Counted from the stretch's first letter, positions 7,982-16,059 are shown. The stretch: 39,288 bases of DNA from Lactobacillus sp. UCMA15818 (GCF_030400225.1 NZ_VJYB01000015.1:1-39288); one strand, 5' to 3'. Program-made: numbers and translations. Notes: generated by a model from the letters alone, not told the origin.

Positions 7982-8383
7982 ATGGAATTAACATTGGGAC
8001 AGCTTGCGGGATTGATTGCAGCAATTGCATTCTTATTGCTTGTCATATTTTTATGTATTGTCCTAGCAAAGGTCGGGAAAATCATGAATGAAGTAAATGA
8101 AAGTGTAAAATCGATGCGTACAGATATTAATGGTCTTTCAAAAGAGGCAGAGTCTATTTTGGCGAAATCGAATACACTACTTACGGATATTGGGGACAAG
8201 TCAAAAACAATCGATCCACTTTTTCAAGCAGTTGCAGATGTGAGCGAGAGTGTCTCTGATTTGAACAATGCAAGTCGAGGACTGGCTACAAAAGTCTCAA
8301 CATCGACGAAGAATGTTGGGAAAACTTCAGTTGTCTTTGGAATAGCAAGAAAATTGTATAATCTAAGAAAAAAGAATAAATAG
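7982..8383 (+). CDS. DUF948 (YtxG-like) membrane-anchored protein
   Basis: A 133-residue protein with one N-terminal membrane segment (about residues 9-30, LIAAIAFLLLVIFLCIVLAK) and a soluble part rich in heptad-like Lys/Asp/Ser/Leu, as in DUF948 proteins, whose biochemical role is not known. ATG at 7982 follows GAGGAGG. Next comes a YtxH-like gene, as in the ytxGH pair of B. subtilis, where ccpA is also nearby; here pepQ and ccpA are the next genes. A link to general or envelope stress is inferred from that synteny only. Confidence 0.8.
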   Translation: MELTLGQLAGLIAAIAFLLLVIFLCIVLAKVGKIMNEVNESVKSMRTDINGLSKEAESILAKSNTLLTDIGDKSKTIDPLFQAVADVSESVSDLNNASRGLATKVSTSTKNVGKTSVVFGIARKLYNLRKKNK

Positions 8384-8399
8384 TTGTCTGGAGGATAGA

Positions 8400-8867
8400 A
8401 TGATGGGAAGAAAATTATCAGTTTTTACAACTTTAGCAGTTGGTGCAGCAGCATATTTTATAACAAAAAAGGTACTATCTGATCATCAAGAGCAAATAAA
8501 GGAAAAAATTGCACAGATGGCTGATGAAGGACGTGAAAATGCAGTACGTTATTACAACCATGCGCGTGACTATGTAAATGAAGGCTACGATTTTCAAGAC
8601 ACTCTGAGTGGTTTGAAACAGAAGGTTGCTGACACAGCTGAAGACCTTAAAAATGGTGATAATGTGGGACAGGCTCTTTCTTCCTTAAAGGAAGCAACTT
8701 TAGAATTGAAGAAGCAATTTGATAAGGGAAAAGATAATAGAGATGATGACGTTGTCGAAGATGATATCGTGATTGATGGTAGATCAGCTTTCGGTGAAGC
8801 AAAAGATGCCGCAGAATTTGAAAAAGATCACCCAACTGAAGTTTTTTATCCTAAAGAAGAACAATAA
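8400..8867 (+). CDS. YtxH-domain protein
   Basis: A 155-residue protein with a short hydrophobic N-terminus (about residues 6-22, SVFTTLAVGAAAYFITKK) and a long helical charged part, ending with an acidic stretch (DDDVVEDDIVID). This fits the YtxH general-stress family; no enzymatic motif is seen. Two adjacent ATGs (8400, 8403) follow GGAGG at 8390-8394; spacing allows either. It is 16 bases downstream of the DUF948 gene, so they are cotranscribed, and a hairpin element follows at 8886. Confidence 0.78.
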   Translation: MMGRKLSVFTTLAVGAAAYFITKKVLSDHQEQIKEKIAQMADEGRENAVRYYNHARDYVNEGYDFQDTLSGLKQKVADTAEDLKNGDNVGQALSSLKEATLELKKQFDKGKDNRDDDVVEDDIVIDGRSAFGEAKDAAEFEKDHPTEVFYPKEEQ

Positions 8868-8885
8868 GAAAATATACAATATAAA

Positions 8886-8926
8886 AGGGGGGCTAATCAA
8901 AAGTCAAATTTTGATTCAGTCCCTCT
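8886..8926 (-). repeat. Dispersed hairpin repeat, copy B; probable terminator
   Basis: AATCAAAA (8895-8902) pairs with TTTTGATT (8909-8916), extended by AGGGGGGCT and AGTCCCTCT arms. Read on the minus strand, its core (ATCAAAATTTGACTTTTGAT) matches copy A at 36113 (ATCAAAATTTAACTTTTGAC). It follows the ytxH gene and likely ends its transcript. Confidence 0.65.
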
Positions 8927-9063
8927 ATTTCTTATTCTATATAAAAATGTGCATAAGTTAAATTTTTACTGATGTATCCAAACTTCGTTGTCCGACGTTC
9001 AACTTAAATTGCTTTCTCATTCAATCTATTGAGTAAGAGAACATAATATTTAGAAAATTTAAA

Positions 9064-10170
9064 TCAATTATTTGGAATAAACTGAAGTTCCTTGGAAGTA
9101 TGAGTGAACGGTTCAGCTCCTCTTTCTGTCACATGGATACAGTCTTCAATTCTCACACCAGCTACTCCTGGAATATAGATTCCGGGTTCAATTGAGAAAC
9201 ACATACCTGGTTCAAGCTGTAATTCGTTTCCTTCCATGATTGAAGGAAATTCGTGTTCGCTTTGGCCCATGCCATGACCAAGGCGATGAATGAAATATTC
9301 CCCATATCCTGCTTTTACAATAATATCACGTGCAATCTTATCAAGTTCAGCGGCAGTCATCCCTGGTTTGACAGCAGCTTGTGCTGTCAACTGTGCATCT
9401 AAGCAGACGGCATAAATATCACGTGCTTTATCACTTAATGTATCTCCAAAGGCAACTGTACGACTGGCATCAGAGATATAACCATCAAAGACGACCCCAA
9501 GGTCAAATAAAACTAGTTCGTTAGCTTTGATAAAGTCTTTTTTTGGTACACCATGGGGTTCTGCCGCATTTGTTCCACTTTGAATTATTGTATCAAAACT
9601 GGTGTGCATGATACCCTTTTTCTTTAATGCGTATTCAATTTCTGCAACTACATCTTGTTCTGTTTTTGCTGTGCTAAGGGCTTTAAAGCCTGTTTCAAAG
9701 GCGAAATCGGCCCATTTTCCGGCAACTTCTAACTTTTTGATTTCATCGGGTGTCTTAATGAGTTGTAGTTTTTCAATGAAGGGTGTCAAATCACCAGTAA
9801 AAGTTGCATCAGAAAATTTTTGCTTAATAGTCTCAAAACGACTTACAACAAGATTTCCTTTTTCAATGGCCCATTTTTTGGGACTATTAACACGATGCAA
9901 GATCTGGTTTTTAATTATTTCGTAAGGATCTTCATGATCTAAGTAGCCATAAACGGGATATTTCCAACCCGTGTCCTTAACTGCTTCTACTTCTAAAGCT
10001 GGTGCAAAGATGAATGGATCCTGATCTGGGAAAATGAGTAATGCTAAGACGCGTTCAATAGGATCACTTTCAAATCCTGTCAAATACTGAATATTTTTGA
10101 AATTACTAATATAACCTAATTGGTAGTTATTTTCCCCTAACCAGTTTTGAATAGATTCAATGTGTGACAT
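9064..10170 (-). CDS. pepQ: Xaa-Pro dipeptidase
   Basis: PepQ cleaves dipeptides with C-terminal proline, completing casein- or peptide-derived amino acid supply in the cytosol. The 368-residue protein has an N-terminal creatinase-like domain and a C-terminal M24 'pita-bread' domain with the metal ligands visible: DLGVVFDGYISDASRT (two Asp), HRLGHGMG (His), SIEPGIY (Glu) and VRIEDC (Glu). ATG at 10170 follows AAAGGAGCG. The divergent arrangement with ccpA is classic in lactobacilli, where CcpA is known to affect pepQ. Promoter: an extended -10 at 10201-10208. Confidence 0.95.
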   Translation of the reverse strand: MSHIESIQNWLGENNYQLGYISNFKNIQYLTGFESDPIERVLALLIFPDQDPFIFAPALEVEAVKDTGWKYPVYGYLDHEDPYEIIKNQILHRVNSPKKWAIEKGNLVVSRFETIKQKFSDATFTGDLTPFIEKLQLIKTPDEIKKLEVAGKWADFAFETGFKALSTAKTEQDVVAEIEYALKKKGIMHTSFDTIIQSGTNAAEPHGVPKKDFIKANELVLFDLGVVFDGYISDASRTVAFGDTLSDKARDIYAVCLDAQLTAQAAVKPGMTAAELDKIARDIIVKAGYGEYFIHRLGHGMGQSEHEFPSIMEGNELQLEPGMCFSIEPGIYIPGVAGVRIEDCIHVTERGAEPFTHTSKELQFIPNN

Positions 10171-10200
10171 TTTATCGCTCCTTTAGAATTTAATAAATTT

Positions 10201-10208
10201 ATTATAGC
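10201..10208 (-). promoter_or_regulatory. Extended -10 promoter of pepQ
   Basis: On the minus strand TGCTATAAT is a consensus TATAAT (complement of 10201-10206) with an upstream TGn; no convincing -35 is seen, as expected for extended -10 promoters. Confidence 0.5.
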
Positions 10209-10278
10209 ATATTGGGAAAATAAAAATAATAGAGTTTTCATAAGTTGAAAATGTAATGAAAAGGTAATAAAATAGACT

Positions 10279-10316
10279 ATGAAACGCTTGCAAAAGTTTT
10301 TTTTTTTTGCTAAATT
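10279..10316 (+). promoter_or_regulatory. ccpA promoter with an overlapping cre-like site
   Basis: TTGCAA (10288-10293), spacer of 17 bases that is mostly a run of 12 T, and TAAATT (10311-10316). TGAAACGCTTGCAA (10280-10293) resembles a catabolite responsive element but is one base short of the usual spacing between half sites; its right half CGCTTGCA fits well. It overlaps the -35, which would suit negative autoregulation by CcpA (inference). Confidence 0.5.
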
Positions 10317-10371
10317 ATAGAGTGTTATGAAAATGATTTGAAAAGGGAATTTTTAAAAAGGAGAATTAGTT

Positions 10372-11373
10372 ATGGACAAACAAGCAATTACAATTTATGA
10401 TGTAGCGCGCGAAGCTGCTGTATCTATGGCAACAGTTTCACGAGTTGTTAATGGAAATCCTAATGTTAAACCTGCAACACGGAAGAAAGTTCTAGAAGTA
10501 ATTGACCGACTTGATTATCGGCCAAATGCCGTGGCAAGAGGTTTGGCAAGTAAGAAAACAACAACTGTGGGTGTTATAATTCCGGATGTTTCTAATGTGT
10601 ACTTTTCTTCTTTAGCACGGGGAATTGATGATGTTGCAACAATGTACAAGTACAATATTATCCTTGCGAACTCAGATAATAATAGTCAAAAAGAAATTCA
10701 AGTTCTGAATACGCTGCTTGCAAAGCAAGTTGATGGGATTATCTATATGGGCAACAAGATCAGTGATGAGTTAAGAACACAGTTTGATAGGAGCAAGACA
10801 CCGATTATTTTGGCAGGTTCTGTCGATTCAAAAAATGAGATTGGCAGCGTGCATATTGATTATGTTGCGGCAGTTGAAGAAGCTGTTTCGGATTTAATTA
10901 CTCATAATAATAAGAAAATTGCATTTGTTTCTGGTCCCTTGGATGAAGCTATTAACTCTAAATATCGTTTAAAGGGGTATAAGAATGCCCTCGCAAAGCA
11001 CAATATAAGTTTTGATGAAGACTTAGTTTTTGAAACGGATTATAGCTATCGAGCTGGTGAAGTTTTGTGGCCGGCAATTATTTCTGCTGGAGCAACTGCT
11101 GCTTTTGTTGGGGATGATGAATTGGCGGCAGGTGTTATGAACGGTGCGCAGGATGCGGGAGTCAATGTTCCTGGTGAATTTGAGGTTATTACAAGTAATA
11201 ATTCAAAGATAACAGAAATTGTTCGTCCAAAATTATCGTCAATAACACAACCATTATATGATATAGGGGCTGTTTCAATGAGATTTTTAACAAAATTGAT
11301 GAACAAAGAAGAAGTTACAGAAAAAGTTGTTGAGTTGCCATATGGTCTCATTAAACGCTCATCGACTAAGTAA
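10372..11373 (+). CDS. ccpA: Catabolite control protein A (LacI family)
   Basis: CcpA, together with HPr-Ser-P, binds cre sites and governs carbon catabolite repression and activation. The 333-residue protein begins with the LacI helix-turn-helix (ITIYDVAREAAVSMATVSRV, residues 6-25) and hinge helix (RPNAVARGLA), then the periplasmic-binding-like effector core (TTTVGVIIPDVSNVYFSSLA onward). ATG at 10372 follows AAAAGGAGA. Divergent pepQ is the expected neighbour. ackA, a classic CcpA target, is in the same window at 21004 but no cre is evident there. Other LacI regulators are similar, but length and context make CcpA by far the best call. Confidence 0.94.
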   Translation: MDKQAITIYDVAREAAVSMATVSRVVNGNPNVKPATRKKVLEVIDRLDYRPNAVARGLASKKTTTVGVIIPDVSNVYFSSLARGIDDVATMYKYNIILANSDNNSQKEIQVLNTLLAKQVDGIIYMGNKISDELRTQFDRSKTPIILAGSVDSKNEIGSVHIDYVAAVEEAVSDLITHNNKKIAFVSGPLDEAINSKYRLKGYKNALAKHNISFDEDLVFETDYSYRAGEVLWPAIISAGATAAFVGDDELAAGVMNGAQDAGVNVPGEFEVITSNNSKITEIVRPKLSSITQPLYDIGAVSMRFLTKLMNKEEVTEKVVELPYGLIKRSSTK

Positions 11374-11391
11374 AATTCGGGGGCACATTGA

Positions 11392-11892
11392 TTGAAACAT
11401 AATTTTAAAATAGGTGCTAATACATTCTTATTATTAGCATTGCTCGTGATGTTGATTCTATTTATTAGTTCTTCCATGACATATAAACAGCAAACCTCCG
11501 TTCCATTTTTAGAGAAATATTTGCGTGCAGAACCCTTTAAGAATAATTTGAGCGGAATTTCATTCAACTATGCTACCGAAAAAATTAGTATAGCCAAGGT
11601 TGGCTATTTTAAATTTGTAGAGTTTTTTTTGAGAAAGGGTGCTCATTTCTTCTTTTATTTTTTAATGGGTACATTCTTTTATCTTGGTTTAAAAAAGCGT
11701 TTAAAGAGTATTTGGCTGACAATTGGAATTGCATTTCTTTCTACGGTTGGCTATGCTGCACTCGATGAGTTCCATGAGATGATTACGGGAGGACGGACAC
11801 CATTGTTTCAAGATGTTATGCTGGATGGTGTTGGTGCCATTGTTGGATTTTTGTGTGTTGGTCTCTTTTTTGGAAAAAGATTAAGTAGTTAA
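11392..11892 (+). CDS. VanZ-like membrane protein
   Basis: A 166-residue protein with about four membrane segments. Typical VanZ-like marks are RKGAHFFFYFLMG (about residues 80-92) and DEFHEMITGGRTPLFQDVMLD (about 123-143). In the vanA cluster VanZ gives low-level teicoplanin resistance, but most chromosomal family members have no known job. Start TTG at 11392 follows CGGGGG; the gene lies 18 bases after ccpA and is probably cotranscribed. The call of a resistance function would go beyond the evidence. Confidence 0.82.
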   Translation: MKHNFKIGANTFLLLALLVMLILFISSSMTYKQQTSVPFLEKYLRAEPFKNNLSGISFNYATEKISIAKVGYFKFVEFFLRKGAHFFFYFLMGTFFYLGLKKRLKSIWLTIGIAFLSTVGYAALDEFHEMITGGRTPLFQDVMLDGVGAIVGFLCVGLFFGKRLSS

Positions 11893-11960
11893 CTTTTTGA
11901 AGACAGCTCCTCGTGTAGTTTGATTGAACCTTTTGTTAAGCGTTTGTGAATAAGTTGGGG

Positions 11961-11984
11961 AAATTTAACTTTTGACCAAGTCCT
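11961..11984 (+). repeat. Dispersed repeat, copy C (half element)
   Basis: AAATTTAACTTTTGAC (11961-11976) is identical to 36131-36146 in copy A, and the following CAAGTCCT resembles ACAGTCCC there. The left hairpin arm is absent or too decayed to pair. Confidence 0.6.
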
Positions 11985-12000
11985 ATAAAACATTTTTAAA

Positions 12001-12054
12001 TGCCTCACATTAGTTAGACAAATTGAAGTCTAACTAATGTGAGGCACTTTTTTT
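12001..12054 (+). terminator. Strong Rho-independent terminator after ccpA-vanZ
   Basis: A perfect 19-bp stem (12001-12019 with 12028-12046, starting TGCCTCACATT), an 8-base loop and a run of seven T. The gene-free interval 11893-12228 holds this, the half repeat at 11961 and the minus-strand terminator at 12146; nothing else is evident. Confidence 0.92.
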
Positions 12055-12145
12055 GCTCAATATGATTCAGAAGTAAAGAGATAGATTGATAGCGAATATC
12101 CAAACAAAGTATTATGGTAATTAATTTAATGTGAAATTCATTAAT

Positions 12146-12181
12146 AAAAAAGTATGTCCTCTTATGAATGAAGAAAACATA
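12146..12181 (-). terminator. Terminator of the ABC-F gene
   Basis: On the minus strand TATGTTTTCTT (complement of 12171-12181) pairs over 11 bp, with two G-U pairs, with AAGAGGACATA (complement of 12153-12163), followed by CTTTTTT. Confidence 0.75.
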
Positions 12182-12228
12182 TCTTGGTAGTTAAAAAAAT
12201 TACTTTTGGTTAACTTTTGTATTGTAAT

Positions 12229-13740
12229 TCATTTACTTTTATCCTTTACAATGTTGATAACTTTTGTAGCGACAGACTCTAGAAAAACCAAATCGTGTTC
12301 AACGATTATCATTGTTGGTTGAATTTGTTGAATAACTTCTTCTAATTGTTCTTGGTTAAAAACATCTAAATAATTAAGTGGTTCATCCCAAATAAATAAT
12401 TCGGCAGGTGTTGTGAGTGATTTTGCTAGTTCTACACGTTTTCTTTGTCCCATACTCATGTCTTCAATTCTATTTTGAAACACTTTGCGTTCTACGCCTA
12501 ATTTGAACAAATTATTCAGTAATTCTTGATAAGATAAATGGTGTTGTTTTGCAAACTCTTCCAAGGTTCCGTGATTGTCTTCATAGTTTTGACGTACATA
12601 GCTAATAGTCATTTCTTTTGGTTTTATCACTTTTCCTGCGGAGTCTCCTTGAAATACATCTAGAAGGTAATAAATAATGGAGGATTTTCCTGAACCATTC
12701 GCTCCTTGAATTGCAACTCGCTCACCTTTTTGAATTTCAAAAGAAAGTGGTTCAAATAACGGTTGATTATCGTCGTAAAACAAAGAAAGTCTTTTTACTG
12801 TTAACAGCTGTTTGCGATAGGTAGGTTGATAATTCATACTCAATGGATCAATGTATTCAATATCTTTTAAAAACTTTTTTTGCTCAGATACTTGGTCGCC
12901 TATCCGTCTCACGATAGCTTTTGAACGTTTCATGGACCTTTTGGCTCTGGCACTGGTAAATCCATCGTGTCCTGTTCCGCCGCTGCCTTTGATATGAGAA
13001 TTTCCATGATTATCACTTTCTCTGGATAATGACCAGCCAGATTTTTCCTTAGCAGAATGTTTTAGTCGTCCAATTTCCTTTTTTAATTTCACATTTTGTT
13101 CCTGTTCAAACTGATCGCGGCGCTTTTTTTGTTCTTCATAAACAGAGAAATCTCCTTGATACAACATTAGTTGACTTTTTTCAATAGACAGAACATGATT
13201 TACTACTTGATTGATAAAATTTCGATCGTGACTAACAACAATAAAGCCTTGTTTTTTGTCATTTAAATATTCGGCAACCTGTTTTCGTGCAGTCAGATCT
13301 AAATGATTGGTAGGTTCGTCAATTAGGGGGTAATGAACATCATCTACAAATAACAATGCCAATAAGACCTTTGTCTGTTCTCCACCAGAAAGGTTAGCGT
13401 AAGGACGCCATAAAATATCAGTGTCTACTTTCAAAAGAGTCAACTCACGCTCAATTTTCCATTGCTCAAATATAGATAACTCTTGCAAGATATAATAAGT
13501 GAGCTGTTTTTTATCAGCTACTGTTTGAGGAAAATAAATAAAATCCAATTGATGCTCAATGGAGCCACTATAAGGATATTCCTTCATTAATAATTTCAAT
13601 AAAGTGGTTTTTCCCCGTCCATTTCGACCAATTAGTCCAAGTTTCCACTCGGATTGAATAGTTAAATCTGCATGTTTAAATAAATTGGTTGTTTGAACAT
13701 CAAACCCAAATGTTAAATTTTTAATTTCAATTGTTGACAT
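12229..13740 (-). CDS. lsa: Lsa-family ABC-F ribosome-protection ATPase
   Basis: A 503-residue protein of two ABC domains in one chain without membrane segments. Domain 1: Walker A GRNGRGKT (38-45), LSGGEQ (117-122), Walker B with LIDEPTNHLD. A basic, charged interdomain linker follows (about 215-320), then domain 2 with GANGSGKS and the degenerate signature SMGQRKR. Order and wording (for example WKLGLIGRNGRGKTTLL, LIDEPTNHLDL, SMGQRKRVELAKSL) closely recall Lsa(A) of Enterococcus faecalis, which displaces lincosamides, streptogramin A and pleuromutilins from the ribosome. Resistance in this host is inference. ATG at 13740 is taken: CGGGG lies ahead of it, whereas the longer frame from a GTG at 13815 runs through leader RNA. 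The gene has its own promoter, leader ORF and terminator and interrupts the ccpA-vanZ / yebC-comG layout, suggesting an accessory insertion. Confidence 0.88.
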   Translation of the reverse strand: MSTIEIKNLTFGFDVQTTNLFKHADLTIQSEWKLGLIGRNGRGKTTLLKLLMKEYPYSGSIEHQLDFIYFPQTVADKKQLTYYILQELSIFEQWKIERELTLLKVDTDILWRPYANLSGGEQTKVLLALLFVDDVHYPLIDEPTNHLDLTARKQVAEYLNDKKQGFIVVSHDRNFINQVVNHVLSIEKSQLMLYQGDFSVYEEQKKRRDQFEQEQNVKLKKEIGRLKHSAKEKSGWSLSRESDNHGNSHIKGSGGTGHDGFTSARAKRSMKRSKAIVRRIGDQVSEQKKFLKDIEYIDPLSMNYQPTYRKQLLTVKRLSLFYDDNQPLFEPLSFEIQKGERVAIQGANGSGKSSIIYYLLDVFQGDSAGKVIKPKEMTISYVRQNYEDNHGTLEEFAKQHHLSYQELLNNLFKLGVERKVFQNRIEDMSMGQRKRVELAKSLTTPAELFIWDEPLNYLDVFNQEQLEEVIQQIQPTMIIVEHDLVFLESVATKVINIVKDKSK

Positions 13741-13836
13741 ATTATTTACCCCGACTTGCTTTAAAAGCAAGAAATATTCGCAGTTATTTTCGGGATAAGG
13801 ATATTTAGGGTACACAAAAAGGATCCCTAAAAAACG
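13741..13836 (-). promoter_or_regulatory. Structured leader sequestering the lsa ribosome site (candidate translational attenuator)
   Basis: On the minus strand: TTTAGGG and CCCTAAA form a stem around 13807-13833; then TTATCCCG can pair with CGGGGTAA, the Shine-Dalgarno region of lsa, over 8 bp with one G-U pair, enclosing a small CTTGCTT/AAGCAAG hairpin. The AGGGAT next to the upstream ORF stop could instead pair with ATCCC, freeing the ribosome site. This arrangement is seen in sequence; the switching is inferred. Confidence 0.55.
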
Positions 13837-13895
13837 TCACCAATCCAGAAAATCTGCACACTACTCCCTTTAGTTAACAAGAAAATAGTCTTCAT
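13827..13895 (-). CDS. Upstream ORF (22-residue leader peptide) of the ABC-F gene
   Basis: ATG (complement of 13893-13895) opens a 22-codon frame beginning MKTIFLL and ending FWIGDVF, with its TAG inside the first leader stem. It lies between the promoter and the ABC-F gene. The preceding TTGAAG is a modest ribosome site. Short hydrophobic leader ORFs precede many ABC-F, erm and msr genes, where drug-stalled ribosomes on the leader induce the resistance gene; that is the likely role here, by analogy. Confidence 0.55.
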   Translation of the reverse strand: MKTIFLLTKGSSVQIFWIGDVF

Positions 13896-13959
13896 GCAGC
13901 TTCAATAAATTGGCTTAATTTTTCAATATTAGATCCCTCACTTTATTTTTATTAAATTA

Positions 13960-13988
13960 AGAATAGCACGCGCAAAAAACTTTGGCAA
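13960..13988 (-). promoter_or_regulatory. Sigma-A promoter of the ABC-F gene
   Basis: Minus strand TTGCCA (complement of 13983-13988), 17-base spacer, TATTCT (complement of 13960-13965). It gives an untranslated leader of roughly 210 bases. The gene-free stretch 13741-14253 holds this promoter, the leader and, in the other direction, the yebC promoter. Confidence 0.65.
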
Positions 13989-14171
13989 TAAAAATTATTT
14001 ATGCTCTTAATCGTGTTAAATTCATAAAGAAAGCTTAAACCGAATAATGAATGCAGCTTTTGTGTTTGAGGCAGTTGTTTTATTGTAACAAGATTTGGAT
14101 TTTTTAGAAGTTTTCGCTGTCGATAGCTTATTCCAATATTTTTAGGAGAAAATTAAATGATTCAAAAATTC

Positions 14172-14200
14172 TTGCTTTAATCAATTTTTTTTGATATGCT
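14172..14200 (+). promoter_or_regulatory. Sigma-A promoter of yebC
   Basis: TTGCTT (14172-14177), spacer of 17, TATGCT (14195-14200), 53 bases ahead of the start codon. Confidence 0.55.
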
Positions 14201-14253
14201 TTATCACGATTGTATTATTACTTTTATAATAATTTTGGAAAGAGGTATTAGAA

Positions 14254-14982
14254 ATGTCAGGACATTCTAAATGGAATAACATTCAAGGTCGAAAAAACGC
14301 CCAAGATGCTAAACGTGGAAAAGTTTTTCAAAAGCTATCACTAGAAATCTATATGGCGGCAAAGAGTGGTGGTCCTGACCCAGATTCTAATCCACAGTTA
14401 CGATTAATGGTTGATAAGGCCCGCGCTGCAAATATGCCAAAAGACAATATCAAGCGTGCGATTGATAAATCGACGGGTGCAGATGGTGCAAATTATGAAG
14501 AGATTACCTATGAGGGATACGGCCCAGCTGGAATTGCTATTTTGGTTCATACGTTAACTGATAATCGTAACAGAACAGCTTCGGCAGTTCGTGCTGATTT
14601 TACAAGAAACGGTGGAAATTTAGGTGAATCTGGATCAGTAAGTTTTATGTTTGATCGTCGAGGTTATATTGCTATTGCTCGTGAGGATTTAGATGTTGAT
14701 GAAGATCAGATGTTTGAAGACGTAATTAATGCGGGTGGAGAAGATTTACAAACTTCAGATGATGTTTTTGAGATTTATACAGATGTAAAAGATTTTGCAG
14801 AAGTTAAAGACGAACTTCAAAAGAAGTATGAATTGGATACCACAGAGCTAACGATGGTACCGCAAAATTATGTTCCTGTTCCGGAAGACAAGGTTGAGCA
14901 GTTGGAGCGCTTGATTGACCGACTTGAGAATGAAGACGATGTTTCAGATGTTTATCATTCAGGTGAATTTCCAGAAGCTTAA
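14254..14982 (+). CDS. yebC: YebC/TACO1-family protein
   Basis: A 242-residue protein with the invariant family start [11 protein letters not shown] and the three-domain YebC/PmpR fold; [13 protein letters not shown] and [13 protein letters not shown] are family blocks, and the C-terminus is acidic. Members were first described as transcriptional regulators; more recent work on YebC and mitochondrial TACO1 points to a role on the ribosome, relieving stalls at proline-rich stretches. ATG at 14254 follows GAAAGAGG. A terminator closes the gene, so it is monocistronic; comG lies further down, a common order in lactobacilli. Confidence 0.95.
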   Translation: MSGHSKWNNIQGRKNAQDAKRGKVFQKLSLEIYMAAKSGGPDPDSNPQLRLMVDKARAANMPKDNIKRAIDKSTGADGANYEEITYEGYGPAGIAILVHTLTDNRNRTASAVRADFTRNGGNLGESGSVSFMFDRRGYIAIAREDLDVDEDQMFEDVINAGGEDLQTSDDVFEIYTDVKDFAEVKDELQKKYELDTTELTMVPQNYVPVPEDKVEQLERLIDRLENEDDVSDVYHSGEFPEA

Positions 14983-15007
14983 GTTATTAATTAAATAGAA
15001 TTTAGGG

Positions 15008-15044
15008 TCTCTTGTTAGCTGTTGGCTAGCGGGAGATTTTTTTT
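15008..15044 (+). terminator. Rho-independent terminator of yebC
   Basis: TCTCTTGTTAGC pairs with GCTAGCGGGAGA over 12 bp (three G-U pairs) around a 5-base loop, followed by eight T. Confidence 0.85.
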
Positions 15045-15049
15045 AGAAA

Positions 15050-15058
15050 TGATATAAT
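15050..15058 (+). promoter_or_regulatory. Extended -10 promoter of the ribokinase gene
   Basis: TGATATAAT contains consensus TATAAT (15053-15058) with an upstream TG; no clear -35 because the preceding bases are the yebC terminator. Confidence 0.45.
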
Positions 15059-15083
15059 TTATTTTAAAAAGGAGTGCAAAATA

Positions 15084-15989
15084 ATGAAGAAAATTACAAT
15101 TCTTGGAAGTATTAACATGGATGTTATTTTGGAGATAGTTCGGTTACCTAAACCAGGGGAAACAATGGAAATGAAGTCTCTTACAACAGCAGGAGGTGGA
15201 AAGGGTGCTAATCAAGCGATTGCAGCAGTGAGAAGCGGTGCAGATACGGCATTTATTGGTAAAGTCGGGGATGACGCATATGGGGAGAAAATGCTTGGAA
15301 TATTAAAGAAAAATAATATTGATACGGCAGAAATAACGATAAAAAAAGGTGGACAAACGGGTCAAGCATATATTTTACTGCAAGAATCTGGTCAGAACAG
15401 TATAATTATAAGCGGTGGCACTAACCTTGAAATAACTACTGAAGACGTAATAAAAGCACAAAATAGTATCAAAAATGCTGATTTTTTAATTGCCCAATTC
15501 GAAGTCAATCTTGATCGAATAGCAGAGGCTTTCACAATTGCTCATGAGAATAAAGTGAAAACGATTTTGAATCCAGCACCAGCTAAAAATATTACAAATG
15601 ACTTATTGAAAATTACAGATTTGATTACACCCAATGAAATTGAAGCACAGATGTTAACTGGGATCAAAATTATAGATGAAAATACAGCTGCAGCAGCTGC
15701 TAGAATTTTACGTGAAAAAGGTGTGGAAAATGTCATTATCACACTTGGAAGTCAGGGAGCTTATTATTTAACGGAACAAGAAGAAGGGCTTATTCCTGCG
15801 TTAAGAGTGAATGCAATTGATACAACTGCAGCTGGGGATACATTTATTGGGGCGTTATGTTCTCAATTGGAAAATAAATTAACAAATATAAAAGAGGCAA
15901 TTAACTATGCTACCAAAGCTTCATCTATTACAGTTCAGACACTTGGAGCAATTCCTTCAATTCCAACAAGAAAACAAATTAATAAATAA
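15084..15989 (+). CDS. rbsK: Ribokinase
   Basis: A 301-residue PfkB-family sugar kinase that phosphorylates D-ribose at O5 using ATP. Family blocks: GSINMDVILEIVRLPKPGET near the N-terminus, the di-glycine substrate block TAGGGKGANQAIAA (about residues 35-48), and the anion-hole/catalytic-base motif DTTAAGDTFIGA, where the aspartate of GDTF is the base (the usual GAGDTF is AAGDTF here). ATG at 15084 follows AAAAGGAGTG. There is no adjacent transporter or rbsD, so ribose supply or nucleoside salvage must come from elsewhere. A related specificity such as deoxyribose cannot be fully ruled out. Confidence 0.9.
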   Translation: MKKITILGSINMDVILEIVRLPKPGETMEMKSLTTAGGGKGANQAIAAVRSGADTAFIGKVGDDAYGEKMLGILKKNNIDTAEITIKKGGQTGQAYILLQESGQNSIIISGGTNLEITTEDVIKAQNSIKNADFLIAQFEVNLDRIAEAFTIAHENKVKTILNPAPAKNITNDLLKITDLITPNEIEAQMLTGIKIIDENTAAAAARILREKGVENVIITLGSQGAYYLTEQEEGLIPALRVNAIDTTAAGDTFIGALCSQLENKLTNIKEAINYATKASSITVQTLGAIPSIPTRKQINK

Positions 15990-16059
15990 CGCAAATTAAA
16001 TTTTAATAATATAAAAGGAAACAGTACAGAGTTGGGAAAATCTAGTGCTAACACAAAAT

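Noticed and set aside
13741-13815. N-terminal extension of the ABC-F protein by 25 residues from a GTG at 13815
   Set aside because: No ribosome site ahead of 13815; the stretch forms leader structures and a good site (CGGGG) precedes the ATG at 13740, where similarity to Lsa proteins begins.
14157-14180. Seven-codon ORF (MIQKFLL) with a good AGGAGA ribosome site ahead of yebC
   Set aside because: It overlaps the -35 of the yebC promoter, so would not be on the yebC transcript; no promoter is seen for it. Probably chance or a remnant.
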